This document shows, piece after piece, positions 53,151-61,923 of a stretch of 64,000 nt of DNA. Numbering within the stretch: position 1 is the first letter of the stretch; the number at the start of each line of letters is the position of its first letter. This stretch comes from Actinospineispora eucalypti. GTDB taxonomy: Bacteria; Actinomycetota; Actinomycetes; Mycobacteriales; Pseudonocardiaceae. Location of the stretch: the NCBI GenBank assembly GCA_014208095.1, contig JACHMT010000005.1, positions 558,001-622,000 on the forward strand, given 5' to 3'. The notes under the pieces are model-generated. The model was not told the DNA's origin. It saw nothing but the letters and a program-made list of their open reading frames with translations, and ran no database searches. A program made the translations under genes and the position numbers.

Positions 53151-54448
53151 CGCTGCTCGCCCCGTCGGGCCCGACCCCCGGCGCGGGCGCCGCGTCCAAC
53201 TCGGACGAGGTCACCCTCAGCCTGCTGCCCAGCGGGCTGAGGGTGGTCACCGAACCACTGCCGGGGGTGCGCTCCGCCTCGGTCGGGGTGTGGATCGGCG
53301 CCGGCTCCCGGGACGAGGTCGCCGGCCAGGCCGGCGCCGCGCACTTCCTGGAGCACCTGCTGTTCAAGGGCACCGCTCGGCGCACCTCGGTGCGGATCGC
53401 CGAGGAGATCGACGCGGTCGGCGGCGAGCTGAACGCGTTCACCGCCAAGGAGCACACCTGCTTCTACGCCCAGGTGCTGGACACCGACCTGCCGCTGGCG
53501 GTTGACCTGCTGGTGGACGTGGTGACCGCCGCGACCATGACCCCGGCCGACGTCGAGCTGGAGCGCGCGGTGGTGCTGGAAGAGATCGCCATGCGCGCCG
53601 ACGACCCGGAGGACATGCTCGGCGAGGTGTTCGACACCGCGCTGTTCGGGGACCACCCGCTCGGCCGCCCGGTGATCGGCTCACAGGCCTCCGTGGAGGC
53701 GCTCACCCAGGCCGGCCTGCACGGTTTCTGGCGGGAGCGCTACACCCCACCGCGGATGGTGCTCGCGGCGGCCGGCAACGTGGAGCACGCCCGGGTGCTG
53801 GAGCTGGCCGAGGCGGCGTTCCCGGCCGCGCCGGCCGGCACCCCGCTGGCGCCCCGCCAGGGGCCGCCGGTGGCGACTGGGGAAGCGCGGGTGGAGGTGC
53901 ACCACGCGGACACCGAACAGGCGCACCTGATGCTGGGCGTGCGTGGCCTGGACCGCCGCGACGAGCGGCGCACCGCGTTGGAGGTGCTCAACACCGCGCT
54001 CGGGGGCGGGCTCAGCTCGCGGCTGTTCCAGCAGGTCAGGGAGCAGCGTGGGCTCGCATACTCGGTCTACTCGGCCACCACCAGCTACGCGGACGCCGGT
54101 CAGCTCGCGGTGTACGCGGGCTGCCAGCCGGACCGGCTCGGCGAGGTCACCTCGGTGATCCGCGAGGTGCTGGACTCGGTGGCCGAGCGCGGGCTCACCG
54201 ACGCCGAGGTCGCCAGGGCGAAGGGCGCGCTGCGCGGGGGACTGGTGCTCGGCCTGGAGGACTCGGCCTCCCGGATGAGCCGGATCGGCCGGCACGAGCT
54301 GGACTACGGCCGGCAGCGGTCCATACGACAGACCCTGGACGCCATCGAGGCGGTCACCCCCGACGACGTGGCGGCGATCGCCGCCGAGGTGCTCAACCGG
54401 CCCCTGACCACGGCGGTCATCGGCCCCGTCGACGAGGCGCCGAGCTGA
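53147..54448 (+). CDS. pepR: M16-family zinc metallopeptidase (PepR-like)
   Basis: 433 residues, TTG start overlapping the pnp stop by 4 bp (TTGA). The inverted zinc motif HFLEH at 66-70 (AAHFLEHLLFKGTARRT) and the downstream Glu region (ERAVVLEEIAMRADDPEDML) mark an active M16 peptidase. The C-terminal half has the non-catalytic repeat with RLFQQVREQRGLAYSVYSAT. The pnp-pepR order is conserved in actinobacteria. Proposed role in processing or degrading small peptides; substrate unknown. Confidence 0.92.
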   Translation: MTLLAPSGPTPGAGAASNSDEVTLSLLPSGLRVVTEPLPGVRSASVGVWIGAGSRDEVAGQAGAAHFLEHLLFKGTARRTSVRIAEEIDAVGGELNAFTAKEHTCFYAQVLDTDLPLAVDLLVDVVTAATMTPADVELERAVVLEEIAMRADDPEDMLGEVFDTALFGDHPLGRPVIGSQASVEALTQAGLHGFWRERYTPPRMVLAAAGNVEHARVLELAEAAFPAAPAGTPLAPRQGPPVATGEARVEVHHADTEQAHLMLGVRGLDRRDERRTALEVLNTALGGGLSSRLFQQVREQRGLAYSVYSATTSYADAGQLAVYAGCQPDRLGEVTSVIREVLDSVAERGLTDAEVARAKGALRGGLVLGLEDSASRMSRIGRHELDYGRQRSIRQTLDAIEAVTPDDVAAIAAEVLNRPLTTAVIGPVDEAPS

Positions 54449-54464
54449 CCGAGCGCGGCTGTCT

Positions 54465-55790
54465 CTACCCTGGCGCCTTCAGCCGCTTGGACAGCTGGTG
54501 GCCGACGATCTTCCCGGCCACGCCGATCTTGTAGCGCAGCACGTCGGCCCGGCTGACCCGGTGGCGCCGCAAGAACGCCCTGGCCGCGGCGGGTTCGACG
54601 AACCAGGGGAACAGGCCGGCCGGATCGCCGAAGCCGTCGAAGATCGCGGAGCCGATCTCCGGGTGCCGCGACGCGGCGATCATGAGGTCCTGTTGGAACC
54701 CGGCCAGCGGTTCCAACAGGGCGTTGGAGAAGTCGTTGACGAATCGGCCGTAGGCCCAGAACTCGTCGAACTGGCCGCGCAGCCAGTCCGCGTCGAATGG
54801 CCGGTCGCCGCGTGCGGCCAGGCGTTCGGCGAAGAAGCGCGCCATCCGGGTGGCGTTGTTGGCGCCTTGGCCGGCGAGCGGGTCGTTGAGCACGACGGCG
54901 TCGCCGAGGCCCAGCACACCGCGTCCGGACGGTAGCCGGGCGACGGGTTTGCGCACCGTCGGCGTGATCGCCCCGCTCAGCCAGGTGACCGGGCTGGTCG
55001 GGGCGGCGGGCGCAAGGAACTCCGTCTCCCAGGGCAGCAGGTCCCGCGCCAGACCGCGCAACACGTCCACCCCTTCCTCTGCCGACCCGACATCGGTGAA
55101 GCGATCGGCCGCGCCGCCGGGTACGGCCTCGACGAGCACGCTGCGGCACACGCCCGCGTCCTTGTCCAGGAACGGGACCCAGAAGATCTCGGCGACACCG
55201 GGGATGAACGAGAACTTCAGGTGCTCGTGGTGGGCGCCCGCCGCGAGGTCGTAGTCCCGGATGTTCACCATGAAGAGATTTCTCCGGGGACGGGCGTGCA
55301 GGCTCCGCTTCGGGTCGCGCTCGAACAGGGTCGGACCGAAGCTCCGGTGGCCGGCGGTCACCACGGTGACGTCGTGCTCGGCGGCCAGCGTGTCCAGCTT
55401 CTCGACCGAGATGGCGTCGACGCGGGTCGACGCACCCCGCGTGGCGAGCTCACGCAGGCCGTGTGCGAACTTCAGGCGCTGGTCGACCGCCAGCGCGGGC
55501 AACCGCATCGGCGCGGCGACGGAGAACAGGACCAGCCGGTCGGGTGCGCACAGATCGAGGTGAATTCGTTCGATGCTCGGCGCGGTGTCGTCCCAGAAGT
55601 TGAGCCCCAGCTCCCGTTCCCGCACGACCTGCTCGCCGAACAGGCACGCGGTGGGCCGGCCCCGGTCGGCAAGGTAGTCCTCGGGGCTCCGGTCGGTGTA
55701 GAGGGTGACCCGGAAGCCGGCCCGCAACAGCTCGGCGGCCAACACGATGCCGGCTTGCCCGGCCCCGACTATGCCCGCCGACCGGCTCAC
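54465..55790 (-). CDS. FAD-dependent monooxygenase, StyA-like
   Basis: 441 residues from GTG 55790. The Rossmann nucleotide motif GIVGAGQAGIVLAAELLRAG is at the N-terminus, VDQRLKFAHGLRELATRGAS and DVTVVTAGHRSFGPTLF in the middle, and LPSGRGVLGLGDAVVLNDPL, AGQGANNATRMARFFAERLA in the FAD-binding C-terminal region. This is the styrene monooxygenase (StyA)/indole oxygenase type. Such enzymes need a separate flavin reductase (StyB), and no such gene is next to it, so a reductase elsewhere must supply FADH2. Lies convergent with pepR. Confidence 0.8.
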   Translation of the reverse strand: MSRSAGIVGAGQAGIVLAAELLRAGFRVTLYTDRSPEDYLADRGRPTACLFGEQVVRERELGLNFWDDTAPSIERIHLDLCAPDRLVLFSVAAPMRLPALAVDQRLKFAHGLRELATRGASTRVDAISVEKLDTLAAEHDVTVVTAGHRSFGPTLFERDPKRSLHARPRRNLFMVNIRDYDLAAGAHHEHLKFSFIPGVAEIFWVPFLDKDAGVCRSVLVEAVPGGAADRFTDVGSAEEGVDVLRGLARDLLPWETEFLAPAAPTSPVTWLSGAITPTVRKPVARLPSGRGVLGLGDAVVLNDPLAGQGANNATRMARFFAERLAARGDRPFDADWLRGQFDEFWAYGRFVNDFSNALLEPLAGFQQDLMIAASRHPEIGSAIFDGFGDPAGLFPWFVEPAAARAFLRRHRVSRADVLRYKIGVAGKIVGHQLSKRLKAPG

Positions 55791-56045
55791 CGACCAGCCT
55801 CCTTCACCAGTGGTTGGTTCGGTGGCCGGGTAGGCCGTATCGCCAAGCCGGCCAGCGGCGTGGCTTCCCCGTAAGAGCCTGGCACGGGGAGGTCTCGGAA
55901 CGGAATCGGGCGCGAGGGCCTTTCGAGGTGCACGGCGGGTACCAACCGCGCGTGGGGCGATCTCCACGAAACGCCGAGTGTGGGACGGGGGCGCTGAGCG
56001 CTGGTGCTGAGCGCTGAGCGCTGGTGCTGTGGCAGGCTGCGCGGC

Positions 56046-56528
56046 GTGACGGGGTGGCTGACGGCAGTGGCCGGCGTGATCATCGCCGCCGGCCTGGTGG
56101 GCATCGTGATCACCGTGTTGCCCGGGCTGCTGCTGGTGGTCGCCGGGGTCGCGGTGTGGGCGGTGCCGCGCGGGGACGCGGTCGGCTGGACCGTGCTCGC
56201 GGTCGCGGTGGGCTGCGCGGCGCTCGGCACGGTCGCCAAGTTCCTGCTGCCCGGCCGGGCGATGCGGGCGGAGGGGGTGCCCGGGCGGACCCTGCTGCTC
56301 GGTGCGGTGCTGGGCATCGTGGGCTTCTTCGTGATCCCGGTGATCGGGTTGTTCCTGGGCTTCGTGGCCGGCATCTACGCCGCCGAGCGGGTGCGCCTGG
56401 GCGAGCACGGGCGGGCGTGGGCGTCCAGCGGGTTCGCGCTGCGCATGGTCGGGCTGAGCATCCTGATCGAGCTGGCCGCCGGCCTGCTGGCCACCACGGC
56501 GTGGATCGTCGGGATAATCGTCGGGTGA
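56046..56528 (+). CDS. DUF456 membrane protein
   Basis: 160 residues from GTG 56046 (frame open to 56004). Four hydrophobic segments, including VTGWLTAVAGVIIAAGLVGI, VITVLPGLLLVVAGVAVWAV and LLLGAVLGIVGFFVIPVIGL, with FLGFVAGIYAAERVRLGEHG between later helices. This pattern is the DUF456 family. It overlaps dapB by 4 bp (GTGA), so the two are coupled. Upstream 40 bp contain GCGCTGAGCGCTGGTGC-type direct repeats (about 55995-56030). Confidence 0.8.
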   Translation: MTGWLTAVAGVIIAAGLVGIVITVLPGLLLVVAGVAVWAVPRGDAVGWTVLAVAVGCAALGTVAKFLLPGRAMRAEGVPGRTLLLGAVLGIVGFFVIPVIGLFLGFVAGIYAAERVRLGEHGRAWASSGFALRMVGLSILIELAAGLLATTAWIVGIIVG

Positions 56529-57283
56529 GTGACGAGGCGAACGAGCTGACCGGGGTCGCGGTGCTGGGCGCGCGCGGCCGGATGGGTGTCGAGGTGTGCC
56601 GGGCGGTGGAGGCCGCCGACGACCTGGAACTGGTCGCCACGGTCGACGTCGGCGACGAGCTGGCCGACATCGCCGGCGCCCGGGTGGCGGTCGACTTCAC
56701 CCAGCCCGGCGCGGTGCTGGACAACATCCGCTTCTGCCTCGACCACGACATCGCCCCCGTGGTCGGCACCAGCGGGTTCGACGCGGCGAAGCTGGACACC
56801 GTGCGCGGCTGGTTGGCCGAGAAGCCCGGCCTGGGCGCGCTGATCGCCCCCAACTTCGGCGTCGGCGCGGTGCTCTCGATGCACTTCGCCAAGCTGGCCG
56901 CCCGGTTCTTCGACTCCGCCGAGGTGATCGAGCTGCACCACGCCGGCAAGCTGGACGCCCCGTCCGGCACCGCCGCGCACACCGCCTCACTGATCGCCGC
57001 CGCGCGCGCCGAGGCCGGCAGCCCGCCCATGCCGGACGCCACCACCCAGGAGCTGGCCGGCGCCCGCGGCGCCTCGGTGGACGGCGTCCGGGTGCACTCG
57101 ATCCGGGCCACCGGCCTGATCGCCCACCAGGAGGTGCTGTTCGGCACCGACGGCGAGACGCTGACCATCCGGCACGACTCGCTGTCCCGCGCCTCCTTCA
57201 TGCCCGGCGTCCTGATGGCTATCCGCCACGTCACCCGAACCCCCGGCCTGACAGTAGGCCTGGAACCCCTCCTCAACCTCTGA
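56525..57283 (+). CDS. dapB: 4-hydroxy-tetrahydrodipicolinate reductase
   Basis: 252 residues from GTG 56525. NAD(P)-binding GARGRMG near the N-terminus, VDFTQPGAVLDNIRFCLDHD, GTSGFD, the catalytic region VIELHHAGKLDAPSGTAAHT, and the C-terminal RHDSLSRASFMPGVLMAIRH are all diagnostic. Reduces the product of DapA on the way to diaminopimelate and lysine. Coupled to the DUF456 gene. The 22-bp repeat array B begins 13 bp after its stop codon. dapA itself is not in the window. Confidence 0.97.
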   Translation: MSDEANELTGVAVLGARGRMGVEVCRAVEAADDLELVATVDVGDELADIAGARVAVDFTQPGAVLDNIRFCLDHDIAPVVGTSGFDAAKLDTVRGWLAEKPGLGALIAPNFGVGAVLSMHFAKLAARFFDSAEVIELHHAGKLDAPSGTAAHTASLIAAARAEAGSPPMPDATTQELAGARGASVDGVRVHSIRATGLIAHQEVLFGTDGETLTIRHDSLSRASFMPGVLMAIRHVTRTPGLTVGLEPLLNL

Positions 57284-57295
57284 CCCCCCCACCAG

Positions 57296-57404
57296 CCTGA
57301 TTCAGTGGGTTCAGCAGCGTGATTCAGTGGGTTCAGCACGGTGATTCAGTCGGTTCAGCACGGTGATTCAGTCGGTTTGGCAGGGTGATTCGGTCGGTTT
57401 TGGC
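57296..57404 (+). repeat. 22-bp repeat array B, left arm (5 units)
   Basis: Five imperfect units of a GATTCAGTCGGTTCAGCA core; GATTC recurs at 57299, 57321, 57343, 57365 and 57387, an exact 22-bp period. Later units drift (GATTCGGTCGGTTTTGG). The arm starts 13 bp after dapB. Confidence 0.9.
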
Positions 57405-57453
57405 GCCGTGACCCCGTGAAGGCGACGCCGCCGGTTTCGTGTAGGCAAGGGAC

Positions 57454-58020
57454 ATGGCTCTCGCATCGGTCCGTCCCGCCGGTCTCGACGATGTCGACGA
57501 GATTGTCCGGCTCCAGGCCCTCACCTGGCGGACCGCCTACGCCGAGATCCTTCCGGCGGCCGCGTTGGATCGGCTGGACGGGCCGGACGCCCGAGCGGCC
57601 TGGGCCGCCGCCGTCACGGCCGGCGACGGTCACCACGTGTTGGTCGCCACGGAGGGTGACTGGACGGTCGGGTTCTGTGCCGCCGGACCGGCGAACCTCG
57701 ACGACCCGGATGCTCCGGACGGCCGGGTGCAGATCGCTTCGCTGCTCGTCGAGCCGCGTTGGGGCCGGCGGGGGCACGGCCGGAGGTTGCTGACCGCCAT
57801 ATTCCGCTGGCTGGCCGAGGACGGGGCGAGGGAGGGCGTGGTCTGGGTTCCCGAGCCCGATGTCGCCTCGCGCGCCTTCTACGACCGGGTCGGCTGGGAC
57901 TCGGACGGCCTGGTGCGGACGCTCGACGCGGGTGACCGAGAGGTCCGGGAGATCCGCTTGGCCGGCGCACTGCGGGTGGAGAACCGGGATCCCCGGCGGC
58001 GGTCCGACCTGTCGAGCTGA
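57454..58020 (+). CDS. GNAT-family N-acetyltransferase
   Basis: 188 residues. Acetyl-CoA-binding motif A in SLLVEPRWGRRGHGRRLLTA (RRGHG), preceded by VGFCAAGPANLDDPDAPDGR and followed by VVWVPEPDVASRAFYDRVGW, the GNAT C-terminal pattern. Length is normal. The gene is bracketed by the two arms of the 22-bp repeat array B in mirror orientation, and it interrupts a region that otherwise follows dapB. This layout suggests gain as a unit. Substrate unknown. Confidence 0.85.
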   Translation: MALASVRPAGLDDVDEIVRLQALTWRTAYAEILPAAALDRLDGPDARAAWAAAVTAGDGHHVLVATEGDWTVGFCAAGPANLDDPDAPDGRVQIASLLVEPRWGRRGHGRRLLTAIFRWLAEDGAREGVVWVPEPDVASRAFYDRVGWDSDGLVRTLDAGDREVREIRLAGALRVENRDPRRRSDLSS

Positions 58021-58040
58021 GCCGGTCCGATCGAGCGGTG

Positions 58041-58210
58041 CGCCCGCTGCCAAACCGACTGAATCACCCTGCCAAACCGACCGAACCAGGCTGCCAAACC
58101 GACCGAACCAGGCTGCCAAACCGACCGAACCAGGCTGCTGAACCGACTGAATCACCCTGCCAAACCGACTGAATCACGCTGCTGGACCGACTGAATCAGG
58201 CTGGTGGAGG
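58041..58210 (-). repeat. 22-bp repeat array B, right arm (7 units)
   Basis: Seven imperfect units in the reverse orientation (CCAAACCGACTGAATCAC-type); the GAATC/GAACC motif recurs at 58061, 58083, 58105, 58127, 58149, 58171 and 58193, again every 22 bp. It ends about 35 bp before the start of the next gene. Confidence 0.9.
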
Positions 58211-58245
58211 GGCTGAATCGGGAATTGTCGGGGGTGGGTGGTTCT

Positions 58246-59484
58246 ATGGCCGGTGTGGAGACGATCACGGGTGGGGCGGCGCGGCGGGCCGCTCTCGCGG
58301 CGCAGGGGTTCGGTGCGCCTCGGCCGGCGAGTTCGGTGCACCGGGGGCACCTGGGGCGGCTGATCGAGCGGCTGCGGCTGCTCCAGCTGGACTCGGTGAA
58401 CGTGGCTGTGCGGGCGCACTACATGCCGGTGTTCAGCCGCCTGGGCGGCTACTCGCGGGAGCTCCTGGACGAGACCGCGTGGCGGCACTCCGCGCGCCGG
58501 CCCCGGTTGCTGGTGGAGTACTGGGCGCACGAGGCGTCCCTGCTGCCGGTGGCCGACTGGCCGCTGCTGCAGTCGCGGGCCAAGCGGCCGGGCTGGTGGC
58601 GGCACTACGGCGAGCTGGTCGAGCGGGAGTCGGCGCTGGTCGACGAGGTGCTCGCGGCGGTCAAGGAGGTCGGCCCGGTGGGCGCCGGCCAGCTCGAGGA
58701 CATGCTGGTGGGCGGGTCGGACCAGCCGGCCCGGCCCAAGGGCGCCTCCTGGTGGAACCGGTCGGACGTGAAGCGCATCTGCGAGTACCTGTTCGGCATC
58801 GGCCGGCTCACCACCGGCACCCGGGTCAACTTCCAGCGGCGCTACGACCTGCCGGAACGGGTGCTGCCGCCGGAGGTGTTGGCCGTGCCGGAGGTGAGCG
58901 CCGAGGACGCGGCCCGCGTGCTGATCCGGCAGGCCGCCGGGGCGCTGGGCGTGGCCACCGAACCGGACCTGCGGGACTACTACCGGCTCGGTCCCGAGGT
59001 GAGCCAGCGCGCGGTGGCCGACCTGGTGGAGGGCGGCGAGCTGGAGCAGGTGGCGGTGCGCGGCTGGGTACGCCCGGCGTACCGGGTGCCCGGCGCGCGG
59101 ATGCCCCGCAAGATCAACGCTCGGGCGCTGTTGTGCCCGTTCGACCCGCTGATCTGGGAACGCGCCCGCACCGAGCGGATGTTCGACTTCCGCTACCGGA
59201 TCGAGATCTACACGCCCGAGCCCAAGCGGGAGTTCGGCTACTACGTGTTCCCGTTCCTGCTGGACGACGCCCTGGTGGCCCGGGTGGACCTGAAGGCCGA
59301 CCGCGCGGCCGGCCTGCTGCGGGTGCCCGGTGCGTTCGCCGAGCCCGGCAGCGACCAACCGAGGGTCGCCGCCGAGCTGGCCGCCGAGCTGCGCCAGATG
59401 GCGGACTGGCTGGAGCTGGACGACGTGCGGGTGGGCGAGCGGGGAGACCTGGTCGCCCCGCTCGCCCTGGCCCTCGCGCGGTGA
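58246..59484 (+). CDS. YcaQ/AlkX-like winged-helix DNA glycosylase family protein
   Basis: 412 residues from ATG 58246. HTH_42/YcaQ family: RLIERLRLLQLDSVNVAVRA, then HYMPVFSRLGGYSRELLDET, VEYWAHEASLLPVADWPLLQ, and LCPFDPLIWERARTERMFDF. Enzymes of this family (AlkZ, YcaQ) unhook DNA interstrand crosslinks or remove alkylated bases, so a role in genome protection is likely. The characteristic QxQ or QxD active-site motif is represented by LLQLDSVNVAVRAHY (QLD). Not linked to a toxin cluster here. Confidence 0.85.
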   Translation: MAGVETITGGAARRAALAAQGFGAPRPASSVHRGHLGRLIERLRLLQLDSVNVAVRAHYMPVFSRLGGYSRELLDETAWRHSARRPRLLVEYWAHEASLLPVADWPLLQSRAKRPGWWRHYGELVERESALVDEVLAAVKEVGPVGAGQLEDMLVGGSDQPARPKGASWWNRSDVKRICEYLFGIGRLTTGTRVNFQRRYDLPERVLPPEVLAVPEVSAEDAARVLIRQAAGALGVATEPDLRDYYRLGPEVSQRAVADLVEGGELEQVAVRGWVRPAYRVPGARMPRKINARALLCPFDPLIWERARTERMFDFRYRIEIYTPEPKREFGYYVFPFLLDDALVARVDLKADRAAGLLRVPGAFAEPGSDQPRVAAELAAELRQMADWLELDDVRVGERGDLVAPLALALAR

Positions 59485-59490
59485 GGCGCC

Positions 59491-60516
59491 TCAGCTCGCC
59501 GCGGCGCTGAGCGCCCGGGTCACCAGCACGTCGCCGCTGCCCGTGCGGCCGTGGATGTCCAGCTTCGCCGAGCCGCCGGACGGCGGTGCGGAGTCGTTCA
59601 CGTCCAGGTCGCTGCGCACCTGTCCGGAGCCGGACCGCAGGTCCAGCCGCGCGGCCACCCCGGCGTGCACGCCCACGCGCAGGTTGCCCGAGCCGGTGGT
59701 CAGGTCGTAGGTACCGGCCTCGGCATCCTGCACGACCAGGTCGCCGGAGGCGGTGCGCGCGTGCAGATCCGCCCGGACCAGGCCGAGCCGCAGGTCACCA
59801 CTGCCGGTGCGGAGCTGGGCCGGGCCGTGCACCTCGGCCAGGGAGAGGTCGCCGGACGCGGTCTTGGCCTGCAGCCGCCCGGCCACCGCGCCCACCGTGG
59901 CGCGGCCCGAACCGGTGCCGACCTCGAGGTTCCCGGCCACGTCGTCCAGCTCCACGCTGCCCGAAACGGTGTTCACGCTGGCGGTGCCGGCCGGCCCGGT
60001 CACGGTGATGTCCCCGGCACCGGTGCGCAGGGTGATCCGGGACTGGGCCGGCGCGGCCACGGTGAGCACCAGCGGCACGATGCGCAGCGGCAGCGTGCTC
60101 GGCGACCGGACCACCAGCCGGGGCTCCGACCAGCGCACCTCGGTGGCCCGCACTGCCTCGTCGCCCAGGTCGCTCCCGGCCAGGCCGGTGAGGTCGATGT
60201 CCGGCCCGCCGAACCCGAGGTCCTTGCTCCTCAGGTTGAACTCCCGGTTGCCGATCCGGATCGACCCGCTCGGCCCGGTCACCTCGTTGATCCAGCCGAG
60301 CACGCCGGACAGGCCCCGGGTCCAGCCGCCGCCGTGCTCGTCGGCCCGCAGGGTCAGCCGGACCGAGGTGACCGCCTCGTCCAGCGCCACCTCGATGCGG
60401 CCGACGTCCAGCGAGAGGTCCAGCTCGGCGGGGCCGGAGCAGTCCCACCGTTCGGTGCGCTCGGTGTTCTCCGGCTGCTCCGGTGTGTCCTGGGGAGGTG
60501 TGCTGTCTTCGGTCAT
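59491..60516 (-). CDS. DUF4097-family beta-helix protein
   Basis: 341 residues from ATG 60516. After an N-terminal region (SGPAELDLSLDVGRIEVALD), the last 200 residues are a series of short repeats (LRTGAGDITVTGP, VSGSVELDDV, GSGRATVGAV, ASGDLSLAEV, GSGDLRLGLV and so on), the beta-helix pattern of DUF4097 proteins. No signal peptide is seen. It lies 11 bp after a ribbon-helix-helix protein gene on the same strand, a pairing common in actinomycetes. Function unknown. Confidence 0.85.
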   Translation of the reverse strand: MTEDSTPPQDTPEQPENTERTERWDCSGPAELDLSLDVGRIEVALDEAVTSVRLTLRADEHGGGWTRGLSGVLGWINEVTGPSGSIRIGNREFNLRSKDLGFGGPDIDLTGLAGSDLGDEAVRATEVRWSEPRLVVRSPSTLPLRIVPLVLTVAAPAQSRITLRTGAGDITVTGPAGTASVNTVSGSVELDDVAGNLEVGTGSGRATVGAVAGRLQAKTASGDLSLAEVHGPAQLRTGSGDLRLGLVRADLHARTASGDLVVQDAEAGTYDLTTGSGNLRVGVHAGVAARLDLRSGSGQVRSDLDVNDSAPPSGGSAKLDIHGRTGSGDVLVTRALSAAAS

Positions 60517-60527
60517 GATCCCGCCTC

Positions 60528-61064
60528 TCAACCCTGTACCCAGCCGCGCAGCTGGCGGTCCCGGTCCCGGTCTCGTCCTTGGCGCCGGCCCCGGCCGGAG
60601 CGGTCCGGCTCGCCCCATTCCCAGCCCTGGTTCGACGCGCCGTGCAGGGCGCCCTGCACGGCCTGGGCGATCCACGAGTTCAGCGAAACGCCCTGCGCGG
60701 ACGCGGCTTCCTCGGCCCGGTTCTTGATCTGTTCCATCAGCCGCAAGGTGATCCGGCTGATGTCGCCGGCCGCGTCCATCGGCGGGGGAGGAGGAGGTTC
60801 GGCGGCCGGCGCCGACCGGGCCGGGTCGCTCACCGCCACCCGGATCTCCCGGCCGTCCAGCCGGACCTCCACCACCCGCTCGCCGTCGAGTGCCTCGGTG
60901 ACCTCGGCCGCCAGGTCGGCCAGCGCGTTCATCAGGGCCAGTCGGGCGGCGGGCTCCAGTGCGCCCGCGAGCAGGGTCGCGGTGCGTTGCGTCTGTTCGT
61001 CTCCGGCGGCCGCCGCGGCCATCAGGTCCTTGCGCAGCGCCGAGACGTACGGCGTGACATCCAT
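60528..61064 (-). CDS. Ribbon-helix-helix protein (HicB-like C-terminus)
   Basis: 178 residues. The N-terminal half is helical (LRKDLMAAAAAGDEQTQRTA, then ALMNALADLAAEVTEALDGE). Residues about 105-145 are a ribbon-helix-helix (RITLRLMEQIKNRAEEAASA, GVSLNSWIAQAVQGAL) as in the C-terminal DNA-binding part of HicB. The tail is basic and Gly-rich (RGRRQGRDRDRDRQLRGW), possibly nucleic-acid binding. It is the first gene of a two-gene unit with the DUF4097 gene. A regulator role is likely; no HicA toxin is adjacent, so it is probably not a toxin-antitoxin pair. Confidence 0.75.
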   Translation of the reverse strand: MDVTPYVSALRKDLMAAAAAGDEQTQRTATLLAGALEPAARLALMNALADLAAEVTEALDGERVVEVRLDGREIRVAVSDPARSAPAAEPPPPPPMDAAGDISRITLRLMEQIKNRAEEAASAQGVSLNSWIAQAVQGALHGASNQGWEWGEPDRSGRGRRQGRDRDRDRQLRGWVQG

Positions 61065-61164
61065 GACACCACTATGGCGTCATAGTTGACGTCACCGCAA
61101 GGCGAATTTGCCGTCAGCTTGGCGTCAGGCTGAAAACGCCGGTCCACCCGATTACGCTTCCGCC

Positions 61165-61917
61165 ATGCCCGACATCTCCGCGCCGAAGGTCCAGCTGATC
61201 GCGAAGACCGACTTTCTGCCGCCGGCGGACGTGCCGTGGGAGACCGACGCCGAGGGCGGGCAGGCGCTGTGTGAGTTCGCCGGCCGAGCGTGCTACCAGT
61301 CCTGGCGCAAGCCGAACCCGGCGACCGCCACCAACGCCGGCTACCTGCGGCACATCCTGGAGGTCGGTCACCTGAGCGTGCTCGAGCACGGCTCGGTCAC
61401 CTTCTACCTGACCGGGGTGTCCCGCTCGCTGACCCACGAGCTGATCCGGCACCGGCACTTCTCCTACTCCCAGCTTTCCCAGCGCTACGTGCCCGGCCGG
61501 GGCTCGGCGGTGGTGGAGCCGGACGTGATCGCGGGGGAGCCGGAGCTGCACGCCGCGTTCGTGGAGGCCGCCGAGGCCGCCGAGAAGGCCTACGACCAGC
61601 TGCTCTCCGGGCTCGAGCAGCGGTTCGCGGACGTGCCGAACGCCACCCTGCGGCGCAAGCAGGCCCGCCAGGCGGCCCGCTCGGTGCTGCCCAACGCCAC
61701 CGAGACCAAGATCGTGGTCACGGGGAACTACCGGGCCTGGCGGCACTTCATCGCCATGCGTGCCACCGAGCACGCCGACGTGGAGATCCGCGAGCTGGCC
61801 ATTGAGTGCCTGCGCCAGCTTCAGGCCGCCGTGCCCAACGTGTTCTCCGACTTCGACATCGGCACCCTGGAGGACGGCAGCGAGATCGCGTCCAGTCCGC
61901 TCGTCACCGAGGGTTAG
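61165..61917 (+). CDS. thyX: FAD-dependent thymidylate synthase ThyX
   Basis: 250 residues from ATG 61165. The ThyX motif RHRHFSYSQLSQR lies at 95-107, and the rest (LEVGHLSVLEHGSVTFYLTG, RRKQARQAARSVLPNATETK, YRAWRHFIAMRATEHADVEI) is diagnostic. Methylates dUMP using methylenetetrahydrofolate and FADH2, without ThyA. Usual length. The downstream genes are two TIGR03085-type proteins and then RNase J, without the dapA gene that normally sits between thyX and RNase J in many actinomycetes. Confidence 0.97.
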   Translation: MPDISAPKVQLIAKTDFLPPADVPWETDAEGGQALCEFAGRACYQSWRKPNPATATNAGYLRHILEVGHLSVLEHGSVTFYLTGVSRSLTHELIRHRHFSYSQLSQRYVPGRGSAVVEPDVIAGEPELHAAFVEAAEAAEKAYDQLLSGLEQRFADVPNATLRRKQARQAARSVLPNATETKIVVTGNYRAWRHFIAMRATEHADVEIRELAIECLRQLQAAVPNVFSDFDIGTLEDGSEIASSPLVTEG

Positions 61918-61923
61918 CCGAAG

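Noticed and set aside
57296..58210. CRISPR array
   Set aside because: Repeats are contiguous with a 22-bp period, with no variable spacers between units and no cas genes nearby.
60528..61064. HicAB toxin-antitoxin pair
   Set aside because: Only a HicB-like ribbon-helix-helix region is present; no HicA-type toxin gene is adjacent, and the partner gene is a DUF4097 protein.
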